Assembly (NCBI GenBank): GCA_965228165.1
Contig: CBDDHB010000003.1
Location: 1,798,001 to 1,862,000, forward strand
Direction: 5' to 3'
Source: Oleispirillum sp965228165
Lineage (GTDB): Bacteria > Pseudomonadota > Alphaproteobacteria > Rhodospirillales > Rhodospirillaceae
DNA: 64,000 nucleotides
Shown piece after piece: positions 47,368 to 57,172 of this stretch. A program made the translations under genes and the position numbers. Within the stretch, counting starts at the first letter, position 1, and each line of letters begins with the position of its first letter. The notes below the pieces were generated by a model, which was not told the DNA's origin, ran no database searches, and saw nothing but the letters and a program-made list of their open reading frames with translations.

Positions 47368-49549
47368 ATGGCTGGCAGCGACACCGCGAAATCGGCGGCG
47401 GGCAAGTGCCCGATCATGCACGGGGGGGAACACCCACGCCGGAAGTTCGGTCATGGATTGGTGGCCCAACGCGCTCAACTTCGACATCCTGCACCAGCAC
47501 GACGCCAAGACCGACCCGATGGGGAAGGGCTTCGACTATCGCGAGGCGGTGAAGAGTCTCGATTACAAGGGGATCAAGGCCGATCTTCTCGCCCTGATGA
47601 CCGACAGCCAGCCGTGGTGGCCGGCGGATTGGGGGCACTACGGCGGCCTGTTCATCCGGATGGCCTGGCACTCGGCGGGGTCCTATCGCATCGCCGACGG
47701 TCGCGGCGGCGGCGGCACCGGCAACCAGCGGTTCGCGCCGCTCAATTCCTGGCCGGACAACGTCAGCCTGGACAAGGCGCGGCGGCTGCTGTGGCCGATC
47801 AAGAAGAAATACGGCAACAAGATTTCCTGGGCCGATTTGATGATTCTCGCCGGGACGGTGGCCTATGAGAGCATGGGCCTCAAGACCTTCGGCTTCGGCT
47901 TCGGCCGCGAGGACATCTGGCATCCGGAGAAGGACACCTATTGGGGGGCCGAGAAGGAATGGCTCGCCCCCTCGGACGAACGCTATGGCGACGTCGCCGA
48001 CCCCACCACCATGGAGAACCCGCTGGCGGCGGTGCAGATGGGTCTGATCTATGTCAATCCCGAGGGAGTCAACGGCAAGCCCGACCCGCTGAAGACCGCG
48101 GCCCAAGTGCGCGAGACCTTCGCGCGCATGGCGATGGACGACGAGGAAACCGTCGCCCTGACCGCCGGGGGGCACACCGTCGGCAAGACCCACGGCAACG
48201 GCGACGCCAGCAAGCTGGGGCCCGATCCCGAAAGCGCGGGCGTCGAGATGCAGGGACTCGGCTGGCACAACCCGGACCAGAACGGGCTCGCCAGCCGCGC
48301 CGTGACCTCCGGCCTGGAGGGCGCCTGGACGACCCATCCGACGACATTCGACATGGGTTTCTTCGATATGCTGTTCGGTCACGAGTAGGAACTGCGGAAA
48401 AGCCCGGCGGGCGCGTGGCAATGGGGGCCGGTGAGCATCGAGGAAGAGGACATGCCCCTCGACGCCAGCGATCCCGCCAAACGCCACAACCCGATGATGA
48501 CCGACGCCGACATGGCGATGAAGGTGGACCCGGTCTACAACGCGATCTGCCGGAAGTTCATGGCCGATCCGGAATACTTCAAGGACACCTTCGCCCGCGC
48601 GTGGTTCAAGCTGACCCATCGCGACATGGGTCCGAAGGCGCGCTATATCGGTCCCGACGTTCCCGCCGAGGATCTGATCTGGCAGGACCCGGTGCCTCGG
48701 GGCAGCACCTCGTGGGACGTCGCCGCCGCCAAGGCGCGGATCGCCGCCTCCGACCTGAGCCTCGCGGACATGGTCTCGACCGCCTGGGACAGCGCGCGGA
48801 CCTTCCGTGGGTCGGATATGCGCGGCGGCGCCAACGGGGCGCGCATCCGCCTCGCGCCGCAAAAGGACTGGGAAGGCAACGAACCGGCGCGGCTTGCCAG
48901 GGTGCTTTCGGTCCTGGAGCCGATCGCCGCCGGGCTTGGCGCCAGCGTCGCCGACATCATCGTTCTGGCGGGCAACCTCGGCATCGAACGGGCGGCCAAG
49001 GCCGCCGGGTTCGACATCGTGGTGCCTTTCGCGCCGGGGCGGGGCGACGCCACCGACGCCACCACCGACGCCGCCTCCTTCGCGCCGCTGGAACCCCTGG
49101 CCGATGGCTTCCGCAACTGGCTGAAGAAGGACTATGCGGTCAGCCCCGAGGAACTGATGCTCGACCGCACCCAGCTGATGGGCCTCACCGCCTATGAGAT
49201 GATGGTGCTGGTCGGCGGCCTGCGCGTCCTGGGCACCAACCACGGCGGCGCCAAGCACGGCGTGCTCACCGCCCGCGAAGGCGCGCTGACCACCGATTTC
49301 TTCGTCAACCTGACCGACATGGGCAACACCTGGCATCCGATCGACGGCGGGCTTTACGAAATCCGCGACCGCAAGACCGGCGCGGCGAAGTGGACGGCGA
49401 CGCGGATGGACCTGGTGTTCGGCTCCAACTCGATCCTGCGGGCCTATGCCGAGGTCTGCGCCCAGGACGACAACGCGGGCAAGTTCGTCGCCGACTTCGT
49501 CGCCGCCTGGACCAAGGTGATGAACGCGGATCGCTTCGACCTGGCCTGA
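47368..49549 (+). pseudogene. katG: Catalase-peroxidase KatG with a frameshift and an in-frame TAG
   Basis: Bifunctional haem catalase-peroxidase of about 726 residues if repaired. The N-terminus (to CPIMHGG) breaks at a seven-G run (47,422-47,428; six would continue GNTHAGSSVMDWWPN). The haem domain then has the distal RMAWHSAGSYR and the proximal-histidine TAGGHTVGKTHG, plus Tyr in GLIYVNPEG and Met in ARMAMDDE for the M-Y-W crosslink. TAG at 48,386-48,388 stands where FGYEWEL of relatives has tryptophan. The C-terminal domain continues in the same frame to 49,549. Two single-base changes would restore it. Confidence 0.92.
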
Positions 49550-49569
49550 ACGCGGATGGATGAAAAAAG

Positions 49570-49595
49570 AAAAGGGCGCCGCGCGGCGCCCTTTT
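49570..49595. terminator. Bidirectional terminator between katG and the NCS2 permease
   Basis: AAAAGGGCGCC / GGCGCCCTTTT, an 11-base perfect stem with a four-base loop and A/T runs on both sides. Confidence 0.88.
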
Positions 49596-49615
49596 CGTCG
49601 GTCAAACGATCCGGC

Positions 49616-50924
49616 CTATTCCGCCGCCTCGACGGGGACTTCGGCGGCGCCCTTGCGGTTCAACAGCGCGTAAAGCGCGATGGCGCCGAAGGTCGCGGTG
49701 CCGATGCCGCCCAGGGTGAAGCCGCCCAGGTGCAGGGTCAAATCGCCCGCCCCCGCGATCACTGCGGCGGCGGTGGTGATCAGGTTCTTGGTCTCCGAGA
49801 AGTCCACCTTGTGCTCCACCCAGATGCGCCCCGCCGTGGCGGTGATCAGGCCGAAGATGACGATGGACAGGCCGCCGATCACCGGGCCTGGAATGGTCAG
49901 GATCAAGGCCCCGAACTTCGGCGAGAACCCCAGCAGGATGGCGAACAGGGCGGCGACCACGAACACCAGGGTGGAATAGATGCGGGTCACCGCCATCACC
50001 CCCATGTTCTCGGCGTACGTCGTCACGCCGGTGCCGCCGCAGAAGCCGGACAGAATGGTGGCGATGCCGTCGCCGACGAAGGCCCGCCCGATATAGGGGT
50101 CCATGCTGCGGCCGGTCATCGCGCCGATCGCCAAGGTTCTCGGCGACCAGGATGATCGCCACCGGGGCGATCAGGGCCATCGCATCGGCGTTGAACACCG
50201 GCGCGGCGAACTGCGGCGCGCCGAACCACGGCGCGGCGGCGATGCCGGAAAAGTCGATCGGCTTGCCCAGACCGAACATGCCCGCGCCGACGGCGTAGAA
50301 CAGGTATCCGGCGAAGCCGCCGATCAGAACCGGAATCCGGCGCAGCATGCCGGGGGCATAGACGGCGGCCAGTCCCACCGCGACGATGGTGACGATGCCG
50401 ACGGTGCTGGAAAATCCGGTGCCGCTGATCCCCTTCACCGCGATCGGCGCAAGGTTCAGGCCGATCGCCGCGACGATGCCGCCGGTGACCACCGGGGGCA
50501 TCAGGGTCTCGATCCAACGGTATCACGCCTTCATCACCGCCAGACCGATCAGCAGGTACAGCACGCCCGCCGCGACGATGCCGCCCAAGGCGGCGGGAAT
50601 GCCCAGGTTGGGGCCGGACCCGGCATAGGCCGAGGCGGCGATCACCACCGCGATGAAGGAAAAGCTGGACCCCAGGTACGAAGGCACCCGCCCGCCGACG
50701 ACGAAAAAGAAGATCAGCGTGCCGATGCCCGAGAACAGCACCGCGACGTTGGGGTCGAAGCCCATGATGATCGGCGCGAGCACGGTGGAGCCGAACATCG
50801 CCACCACGTGCTGAAACCCGGCGACCACGGTTTGCGGCCAGGGCAGGCGTTCGTCGGGGGCGACGCGGTCGGCGGTGGTGGGTTTCCAGTCCGGAAACCA
50901 GCTCTCGGGGGATCTGTCGGTCAT
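49616..50924 (-). pseudogene. uraA: NCS2 nucleobase:cation symporter (UraA/RutG-like), doubly disrupted
   Basis: Uracil- or xanthine-type permease. Starts MTDRSPESWFPDW with LPWPQTVVAGFQHVVAMFG and a VPSYLGSSFSFIA segment. TGA at 50,523-50,525 stands where relatives have glycine (KAGYRWIERLMPPVVTG), a single-base change, and the frame resumes with YRWIETLMPPVVTGG. Near 50,133-50,140 about eleven bases seem lost within AENLGHVKAIGAMTGR: only AENLG and AIGAMTGR remain, in different frames. The C-terminal half then has the GFCGGTGVTTYAENMG motif. Family clear; exact substrate not. Confidence 0.85.
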
Positions 50925-51089
50925 GGCGGTCTCGATGCTGCGCGGTGTTCGGGAAAATCGCGCGAGAGTGTCACCATTGCCGCCGGATGACAACCGCCCG
51001 CGCGAGACTCGCGGGCCGCCGCCCTTTTCGTTTGCCGCCGCCAGGCCAGCGGCGGATAGTGCGTCGTCGGAGTCCGGGGGAGGAGTCTC

Positions 51090-51992
51090 GTGAAGCGTGG
51101 CGCGTTGAGTCCGGGGATGGTCGGGGTGCTGCTGCTGGTGCCGCCGCCCCTGTTCTGGGCGGGAAACTTCATCGTCGGTCGGGCGATGCGCGGCGACGTG
51201 CCGCCGCTGACCCTGTCGTTCTGGCGCTGGGCGATCGCCTTCGTCTGCCTGCTGCCCTTCGCCGCAAAGCCGATGCGCCGCGACTGGCGGCTGTATTGGA
51301 AATACCGCTGGCGGGTGCTGCGGATTTCCCTGGCCGGAGTGGTGGCGTTCAACTCCCTGGTCTACGTCGGCCTGCAATGGACGGCGGTGGCCAACGGGTT
51401 GCTGCTGAATTCGTTCATCCCCATCCTGATCGTCCTGTTCGGCGCGCCGTTCTACGGTCAGCGCCTGTCGCCGTTGCAGGGGTTCGGCCTGATCCTGTCG
51501 TTCGCCGGAGTGCTGACCATCGTTCTGCACGGTGAATGGGCCCGTCTGCTCGCCCTGCAATTCTCGGCGGGCGACGTGGTGGTGTTCTGCGCCATGGTCT
51601 GCTGGGCGCTCTATACCCTGTGGCTGCGCGCCATCCCGCCGGAAATCGACCGCATCGGCCTGATGGGGGCGCAGATCGCGGTGGCTTTCGTCGTGCTGGT
51701 ACCGCTCTACGCGGGGGAGGTTCTTTTCGCCTATGCCCCGGTCTGGCGGGCGGAAAGCTTCGCCGCGCTCGCCTATCTCGGCATCTTCCCCTCGGTTCTG
51801 GCGTACCTCCTTTACAACATCGGCGTCGCCCGGGTCGGCGCGGCGCGCGCCGGGATGTTCATCCACCTGATCCCGGTGTTCGGCGCGGTCCTCGCCGTCG
51901 TCTTCCTGCGCGAAAGCCTGCACGCCTATCACGCCATCGGCGTCGCCGCGATCCTGACCGGCCTCGCCTGCGCGATGCGGGGACAGGGGTAA
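51090..51992 (+). CDS. EamA/DMT family transporter
   Basis: A 300-residue ten-helix drug/metabolite transporter made of two EamA repeats: the first begins PPLFWAGNFIVGRAMRGDVPP, the second around VVVFCAMVCWALYTLWLR. Substrate unknown; family members export amino acids, sugars or metabolites. GTG start behind GGAGGAGTCTC. It stands alone, divergent from the permease gene. Confidence 0.88.
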   Translation: MKRGALSPGMVGVLLLVPPPLFWAGNFIVGRAMRGDVPPLTLSFWRWAIAFVCLLPFAAKPMRRDWRLYWKYRWRVLRISLAGVVAFNSLVYVGLQWTAVANGLLLNSFIPILIVLFGAPFYGQRLSPLQGFGLILSFAGVLTIVLHGEWARLLALQFSAGDVVVFCAMVCWALYTLWLRAIPPEIDRIGLMGAQIAVAFVVLVPLYAGEVLFAYAPVWRAESFAALAYLGIFPSVLAYLLYNIGVARVGAARAGMFIHLIPVFGAVLAVVFLRESLHAYHAIGVAAILTGLACAMRGQG

Positions 51993-51997
51993 ATAAG

Positions 51998-52181
51998 GCC
52001 GGGGCGCTGCCCCGGACCCCGCACAGGGTCGTGGACCCTGTGTACCCGTTCCTTTTTTCGCCGCGTCAGCGGCAATCGACCGTTACGTTGCCGCGTGATC
52101 GTCTTATCGCGCTTCGCGCAAAAAAACGGGAAAATGGGATCAAAGGGTCCGTGACCCTTTGCGGGTTCGGGCGGAGCCCGA
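51998..52181. repeat. Intergenic palindromic repeats (REP-like), second cluster
   Basis: Stems CGGGGCGCTGCCCCG, ACAGGGTCGTGGACCCTGT and AAAGGGTCCGTGACCCTTT, then TCGGGCGGAGCCCGA, spread over 184 bases between eamA and purT. Layout parallels the cluster at 38,197-38,342. Confidence 0.55.
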
Positions 52182-52244
52182 CCTTGTTTTCCCTAACCGC
52201 AATCGCGGCTATGATGCCGCGAACTATCGGACACGGGGGGAACC

Positions 52245-53425
52245 ATGACCGCGATTGCCAAGATTCTGTTGCTGGGTTCGGGCGAGTTGGGGCGCGAATT
52301 CGTGATTTCGGCGAAGCGCCTGGGGGCGCACGTGGTGGCGTGCGATTCCTATGCGGGGGCGCCCGCGATGCAGGTGGCGGACGAGGCCGAGGTGTTTTCG
52401 ATGCTCGACGGCGCGGCGTTGGCGGCGGCGGTGGACAAGCACCGGCCCGACTACATCGTGCCGGAGATCGAGGCGATCCGCACCGAGGTGCTGAAGGACT
52501 TCGAGGATCGCGGCTTCAACGTGGTCCCTTCCGCCCGCGCGACGATGATGACGATGAACCGCGACCGCATCCGCGAGGTGGCGGCGACCGAGCTGGGGTT
52601 GCCGACCTCGACCTATCTGTATGCCGAAACCCGCGAGGCGATGCGCGCCGCCGTGGCGAAGGTGGGCATTCCCTGCGTGGTCAAGCCGGTGATGTCGTCC
52701 TCGGGCAAGGGGCAGAGCATCGTCCGCGAGGCGGGCGCGGTGGACGCCGCCTGGGATTATGCGGTGGCGGGGATGCGCGGCGACCGCCAACGGGTGATCG
52801 TCGAGGCGTTCATCCCCTTCGATTACGAGATCACGTTGCTGACGGTGCGTACCCGGCAGGGGGTGATTTTCTGCCCGCCGGTGGGCCACCGGCAGGAGCG
52901 CGGCGACTATCGCGAGAGCTGGCAGCCCACCGCGATGACGCCGCAGGCGGTGGCCGAGGCGCAGCGGCAGGCCAAGGCGGTGGTGGACAACCTGGGCGGA
53001 TACGGCATCTTCGGCGTCGAGTTCTTCGTCCTGGGGGACAAGGTGATTTTCTCCGAGCTGTCGCCGCGCCCCACGATACCGGCATGGTCACCCTGGTGTC
53101 GCAGAACCTGACCGAGTTCGACCTGCACGCCCGCGCCATTCTGGGGCTGCCGATTCCGTCGATTTCGCAGCTGGGGCCGAGCGCCTCGGCGGTGATTCTC
53201 GCCGACCGCGACAGCAAGGACTTCGCCGTCGCCGACCTGGCCGAGGCGCTGACGCCGGAGGCGGCGGGGGTGGATCTGGACTTGCGCATCTTCAACAAGC
53301 CGACGACGCGGCCCTATCGCCGCATGGGGGTCGCCCTGGCGCGCGTGCCGGACGGGGATTCCGACGCCGCCCGCAAGGCGGCGGTCGCCGCCGCCGCCAA
53401 GGTGAAGATCGTCTATCGGGATTGA
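52245..53425 (+). pseudogene. purT: Formate-dependent GAR transformylase, frameshifted in a C run
   Basis: ATP-grasp enzyme forming formyl-GAR from GAR, formate and ATP in purine synthesis. About 393 residues if repaired. The first frame begins ILLLGSGELGREFVIS and covers the ATP-grasp region to FSELSPRP; the ATP-binding VVKPVMSSSGKGQS is intact. CGCCCCACGAT at 53,067 lacks one C compared with the family HDTGMVTLVSQNLTEFDLHARA. The rest continues in the next frame, ending in a PYRRMGVALA signature. Non-essential where purN exists. Confidence 0.9.
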
Positions 53426-53449
53426 GAAGGGGGCCGCGTTTCCGCCTCG

Positions 53450-53844
53450 TCACTCCCGGCGCAGGCCGAGGGTGATCAGGCCGCGTGCGGTGTCCGCGAA
53501 ATCGCGGACGAACCCGGCGGAGGTCAGTTCGGCTTCGATTTCGGCGACGGGGGGAACAGCTTCGGATAGGCGCTTTTGCGCAGGGTCCAGGTTTCGCCCT
53601 GGCGGACGTGGATCAGGTCGTGGACCATCACGCTTTCCGATCCGTTGCTTTCCAGGAAGCAGGTCATGATCCGGTCGGCGTCGGCGCGCAGGGGGATGAA
53701 GCGGTCCAGTCCGCCGGGCGCGGCGACCCCGGCGCGGCGCAACAGGTCGGCCTGCTCCGCCACCTTGTCGGCGAACGGGACGCCGCACATCCAGGTGTAA
53801 TGTTCGGCGAGCAGGCCGTCGTAGTGGTGCTGGGGCAGGGTCAT
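53450..53844 (-). pseudogene. Methyltransferase lacking its SAM-binding core, also frameshifted
   Basis: Remnant of a class I methyltransferase (normally about 240 residues). The N-terminus MTLPQHHYDGLLAEHYTWM runs to VAAPGG and is joined directly to LDRFIPLRADADRIMTCFLE, the family C-terminal third; the roughly 110 residues with the SAM-binding DLGCGPG and the downstream core are missing. A further frame break occurs in a six-G run (53,549-53,554; seven expected), after which the C-terminal AEIEAELTSAGF continues. Start overlaps the upstream methyltransferase stop. Confidence 0.7.
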
Positions 53845-54473
53845 CGCGGGGTTCCTTCCGTCGGTTTTCTTCCGGTGACGCAGATCGCGGGGACGGGGCG
53901 AAGCGGCAGTTCGTGCTCGGCGATGTCCTGGAATCCGGCCTGCGTCATCGCGGCGCGGATGCGTTCCGCCATGGCGAGGGCGGCGTCCCGCGTCACCGGC
54001 CCGGAGCGCGGCTGATGGGTGGTCGCGACGATTCCGCCCGGCGCGAGACATGCGGCGATGCGGCGGAAGGCGTCGTCGAGGTCGGGGAGGTGGTGCATCA
54101 CGTTGATCGAGAACGCCCGGTCGAAGACGCCCGCCGCCGCGTCGAGCTTTTCCAGTCCGCCCAGTTCGACCGCGATCCGTCCTGCCGCGATTTCCGCCGC
54201 CAGACGCCGCCGCGCCTGACCCACCATCACCTCGGAATGGTCGATGCCGACGACGCGTCCGCCGCCCATCCGTTCGGCGCAAAGCCGCAGGGCTTCCCCC
54301 GGACCGCAGCCGATTTCCAGGATCGTCTCGCCGCGTCTCGGGGCGATCAGGCCGACCGTCCAGCGGTTCCGTTCCCGGTTGGAGGGACGGCTGGAGAGAA
54401 TCCAGCCGACGACGTGCCCGATCGTTCCGGTCGGACATCCGAATTGGGCGCGGATGGCGGTTTTCAACGACAT
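53841..54473 (-). CDS. Class I SAM-dependent methyltransferase
   Basis: A 210-residue methyltransferase. Motif I ILEIGCGPGEALRL (about residue 50), an acidic post-I GIDHSEVMV, and FSINVMHHLPDLDDAFR as motif IV/post region are present. The C-terminal region contains a TTHQPRSGPVTRD loop. Substrate unknown; it follows the MarR regulator by four bases and overlaps the truncated methyltransferase, forming a three-gene operon. Confidence 0.85.
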   Translation of the reverse strand: MSLKTAIRAQFGCPTGTIGHVVGWILSSRPSNRERNRWTVGLIAPRRGETILEIGCGPGEALRLCAERMGGGRVVGIDHSEVMVGQARRRLAAEIAAGRIAVELGGLEKLDAAAGVFDRAFSINVMHHLPDLDDAFRRIAACLAPGGIVATTHQPRSGPVTRDAALAMAERIRAAMTQAGFQDIAEHELPLRPVPAICVTGRKPTEGTPR

Positions 54474-54477
54474 GGCG

Positions 54478-54933
54478 TTATTCCTTTGAAAGTTCCTCGT
54501 CGAGGCGGCGCTCCAACTCGGCCAGGGCCTGCCGCGCGGCGCGAAGCGGCGCGGCGGGGAAATCCCGGGCGATCCGGGCTAGGGGCGCCGCCTCGCGCCG
54601 GGAGACCTCGGCGAAGGCGACCCGACCGCTTTCGGTCAGATCGAAAAGGGGGGATCGCCGATGCGCCGGATTGTCTGCGGGCGCGACGAAACCGCCCGCC
54701 AGAAGCGCGTTGACGATGGTTTGCACATGCTGGCGGCTGCCCCCCCGGTTCCGCGCGATGTCGGGGACGCTCTGGCCTCCCCGCGCGGCCAGGGCCTCCA
54801 TCACCGCGCGCATCGACGGGTTGATCCCGACGTCGCGGTGCAGTTCCTCCGCCACCGCCCTCAGGCGGTTGAAGCAGGCGCGGATGCGCACGGTCAGTTC
54901 GTAGAGTTCGGCTTCCTGCGGGTCGAGGGGCAT
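54478..54933 (-). CDS. MarR family transcriptional regulator
   Basis: A 151-residue winged-helix regulator: helices, then MRAVMEALAARGGQSVPDIARNRGGSRQHVQTIVNALLAGGFV as the HTH and a wing with RRSPLFDLTESGR. Start at 54,933 (MPLDPQEAELYEL) because the palindromic operator lies just upstream. It probably represses its own operon, including the two methyltransferase genes, and releases in response to a small-molecule ligand. No efflux gene is adjacent. Confidence 0.88.
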   Translation of the reverse strand: MPLDPQEAELYELTVRIRACFNRLRAVAEELHRDVGINPSMRAVMEALAARGGQSVPDIARNRGGSRQHVQTIVNALLAGGFVAPADNPAHRRSPLFDLTESGRVAFAEVSRREAAPLARIARDFPAAPLRAARQALAELERRLDEELSKE

Positions 54934-54953
54934 GCGACGGACTCCGGCATGGG

Positions 54954-54978
54954 ATAATGACAATATGGTTGTCATTAT
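54954..54978. promoter_or_regulatory. Perfect palindromic operator of the marR-methyltransferase operon
   Basis: ATAATGACAA - TATGG - TTGTCATTAT: ten-base arms, perfect, with a five-base spacer, 20 bases upstream of the marR ATG. Size and position are typical for a dimeric MarR site. An upstream TTGACA on the minus strand (54,994-54,989) may be the -35 element. Confidence 0.8.
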
Positions 54979-55014
54979 CGGCGGCGCATGTCAAGTCCGC
55001 CGTCGCGCTTGCTT

Positions 55015-55926
55015 TTACGGCATCGCCTTGACGAATTCGGTGACCATCCGCGCCGAGTTGGTCGAGGCCAGGCCGAAGAAGACGGAGATTTTGTTCTCGC
55101 CCTCGCCGCCGCCGGCCAGATCGGAGAGGCTGCGGAAGGCGATGAAGGGGACGCCGTTGGCATAGGAAACCTGGGCGACCGCCGCGCTTTCCATGTCCAG
55201 CAGACGGGCCTGGAAGGTCTTGAAGGCGTAGTCGCGGAATTCCGCGTTGTCGACGAAGGCGGAGCCGGAGACGCCGTTGCCGCCGACCACCATCTTGGGG
55301 GCGTGCGACAGGCATTTGTCCTTCGCGGCGCAGGAGTCCAGCTTCGCCTTCTCGGCAAGCCCTTGCGCCAGCTTCAGCAGGCCGGGATCGACCGGGAACC
55401 AGAAGCGCTTTTCCTCCTTGCCGGAGGGCGGCGTGACCTCGGTGTCGGTGGGGAAGATCATCCCGAAGTTGGGATAGGGGGCGGAGGCGAAGCTGGGCGG
55501 GGCGAAGCCGTCGCCGGTCTTGCGCGCCAGGATCGATTCCAGGTACGGCGCCCACCGGTCGGCGACCACCACGTCGCCGATCTTCAAGGACGGATCGACG
55601 CCCCCGGCGATGCCGGAAAACACGATCGCCTTGACGTGGAAGCGGTCGATCGCCTGCTGCGCGGTCATCGCCGCGTTGACCATGCTGACGCCGCTGCGGA
55701 ACAGGACGACGTTCTTTCCCGCCAGCTTGCCGGTGACGAAGCGGGTGCCGCCGACGCGGTGTTCCTTCTGCTGGGTGGTGTCGCGCAGAAGCGACTGCCA
55801 TTCCGGCTCGATCGCCGACATCACCGCGATGCGCGGCGTCTTGTCGGCGGCGTGCGCGGCGGACAGCGGCAGGGCGGCGGCCAGCAGGGTCGCGGCAAGG
55901 ACGGCGCGGGCGGGGGCGAGGGACAT
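55015..55926 (-). CDS. Periplasmic MTA/SAH-nucleosidase-like protein
   Basis: A 303-residue protein with an N-terminal signal peptide (SLAPARAVLAATLLAAALP, cleavage near AHA-AD), then a PNP_UDP_1 phosphorylase fold: MSAIEPEWQSLL, FSGIAGGVD, and LLDMESAAVAQVS followed by RSLSDLAGG. These match methylthioadenosine/S-adenosylhomocysteine nucleosidases, but most of those are cytoplasmic, so the signal peptide is unusual. It may salvage adenosyl compounds in the periplasm. Start at 55,926 has an AGGAG ribosome site. Confidence 0.85.
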   Translation of the reverse strand: MSLAPARAVLAATLLAAALPLSAAHAADKTPRIAVMSAIEPEWQSLLRDTTQQKEHRVGGTRFVTGKLAGKNVVLFRSGVSMVNAAMTAQQAIDRFHVKAIVFSGIAGGVDPSLKIGDVVVADRWAPYLESILARKTGDGFAPPSFASAPYPNFGMIFPTDTEVTPPSGKEEKRFWFPVDPGLLKLAQGLAEKAKLDSCAAKDKCLSHAPKMVVGGNGVSGSAFVDNAEFRDYAFKTFQARLLDMESAAVAQVSYANGVPFIAFRSLSDLAGGGEGENKISVFFGLASTNSARMVTEFVKAMP

Positions 55927-56002
55927 CGAACGGCTCCTGAAAAGGGGAAACGGCGAGGTGGTTTCCGTCATACTCCCATTCGCCGTTTCCGTGCAACAGA
56001 GC

Positions 56003-56761
56003 CTATTTCGTGCAAATCGCCGCGACGAAGCGCAAATGGCGGCGATGGCGGCGGAAGGTGCGGAACATCGTGGCGAATGTCGCCCGGTTTTCCGTTCGCA
56101 GCGCGTTGCGCAGGATGCGCAAGGTGCCGCGCAGGCCCTCGTCGGCGATCAATCCGGCGGGGGACAGCAGTGACATCGGTCCGGTCAGCAGCCGGATTTC
56201 GGAAAATCCCGCGTCCGCGAACAGGCCGCGCCAGCCGCCTTCGGTCATCGGTTCCGCCTGCACGTTGATCGCCGCGCGCATCTGCTCCACCACCTCGGGC
56301 GGGGCGTCGTCGGTCAGCATCACGTCGTGGGTCAACAGGCGTCCGCCGGGTTTCAGCACCCGCCGGTATCCCGCCACCAGACGCGGCTTGGCGAGGTTGG
56401 CGTACATCGTCAGCATCGCCTCGTTGATCACCACGTCGAAGCCGTCGGCATCGACGTCCAGGTCGAGGGCGTTGCCCGCGACGAAGGCGATCCGGTCCGC
56501 CATCCCCGCCCGCGCCGCGTTGGCGCGCGCCGCGTCCAGGGTGGCGGCGTCGCGGTCCAGGCCGGTGACGCGGCAGCCGAAGCGGCGCGCCACCTCGATG
56601 CTGGTGGTGCCCATGTTGCAGGCGACCTCCAAGACCCGGCTGTCCGCCGTCATTCCGGCGCCGGAAAGCAGCCATTCGGTGGCGCGCCGCCCGCCGGGGC
56701 GCAGACGGGTCTTGCCCATCCGAGCAAGGAAGGTGTGTCCGGCTTCGCCGCGCGCCATCAT
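56003..56761 (-). CDS. Class I SAM-dependent methyltransferase
   Basis: A 252-residue methyltransferase with motif I VLEVACNMGTTS near residue 44, GLDRDAATLDAAR, and INEAMLTMYANL. The tail has an HRRHLRF cluster. Substrate unknown. It overlaps the cupin gene by four bases and is divergent from a Crp-type regulator, which may control both. Confidence 0.83.
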   Translation of the reverse strand: MMARGEAGHTFLARMGKTRLRPGGRRATEWLLSGAGMTADSRVLEVACNMGTTSIEVARRFGCRVTGLDRDAATLDAARANAARAGMADRIAFVAGNALDLDVDADGFDVVINEAMLTMYANLAKPRLVAGYRRVLKPGGRLLTHDVMLTDDAPPEVVEQMRAAINVQAEPMTEGGWRGLFADAGFSEIRLLTGPMSLLSPAGLIADEGLRGTLRILRNALRTENRATFATMFRTFRRHRRHLRFVAAICTK

Positions 56762-57090
56762 CGCGCCTCGCGCAGCATCACCAGCAGCATGCGCGCCGCC
56801 TCCGGCGCGTCCACCGCGTGCGGCACGTCGGCGGGCATGCGCACCAGGGTGCCCGGAGTCGCGGTCACCGCCTCGCCGCCGATGGTCAGAAGAAGCTTGC
56901 CTTCCAACACCATCACCAGGGCGTCGAAGGGCGCGGTATGCTCGCTTAAGCCCTGTCCGGCGTCGAAGGCGAACAGGGTCAGGTTGCCGCCGCCGGTGCG
57001 CGCCAGCACCCGGCTGGCGATCCCCTGGGCGGTGGGGGTGATCAGGTCGGAGAGAGGCAAGGCCTGGGCGGGGGCGAGGGGTTCGGTCAT
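56758..57090 (-). CDS. Small cupin domain protein
   Basis: A 110-residue single cupin: HTAPFDALVMVLEGKLLLTIGG is the first conserved barrel motif (H and E metal ligands) and PADVPHAVDA the second (H ligand). Likely a metal-dependent small-molecule binder or sensor. First gene of the cupin-methyltransferase pair, divergent from the Crp-type regulator. Confidence 0.85.
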   Translation of the reverse strand: MTEPLAPAQALPLSDLITPTAQGIASRVLARTGGGNLTLFAFDAGQGLSEHTAPFDALVMVLEGKLLLTIGGEAVTATPGTLVRMPADVPHAVDAPEAARMLLVMLREAR

Positions 57091-57112
57091 GCGGGCCTCC
57101 TTGGGTTGGGTG

Positions 57113-57142
57113 TTGTGAGAATGATTATCGGTCGCATATGAT
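57113..57142 (+). promoter_or_regulatory. Predicted promoter of the Crp-type regulator
   Basis: TTGTGA (57,113-57,118) and TATGAT (57,137-57,142) with an 18-base spacer, 30 bases upstream of the ATG. Confidence 0.55.
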
Positions 57143-57172
57143 CCAGCTTACGGGCGGAACGGAGGACTCCCT

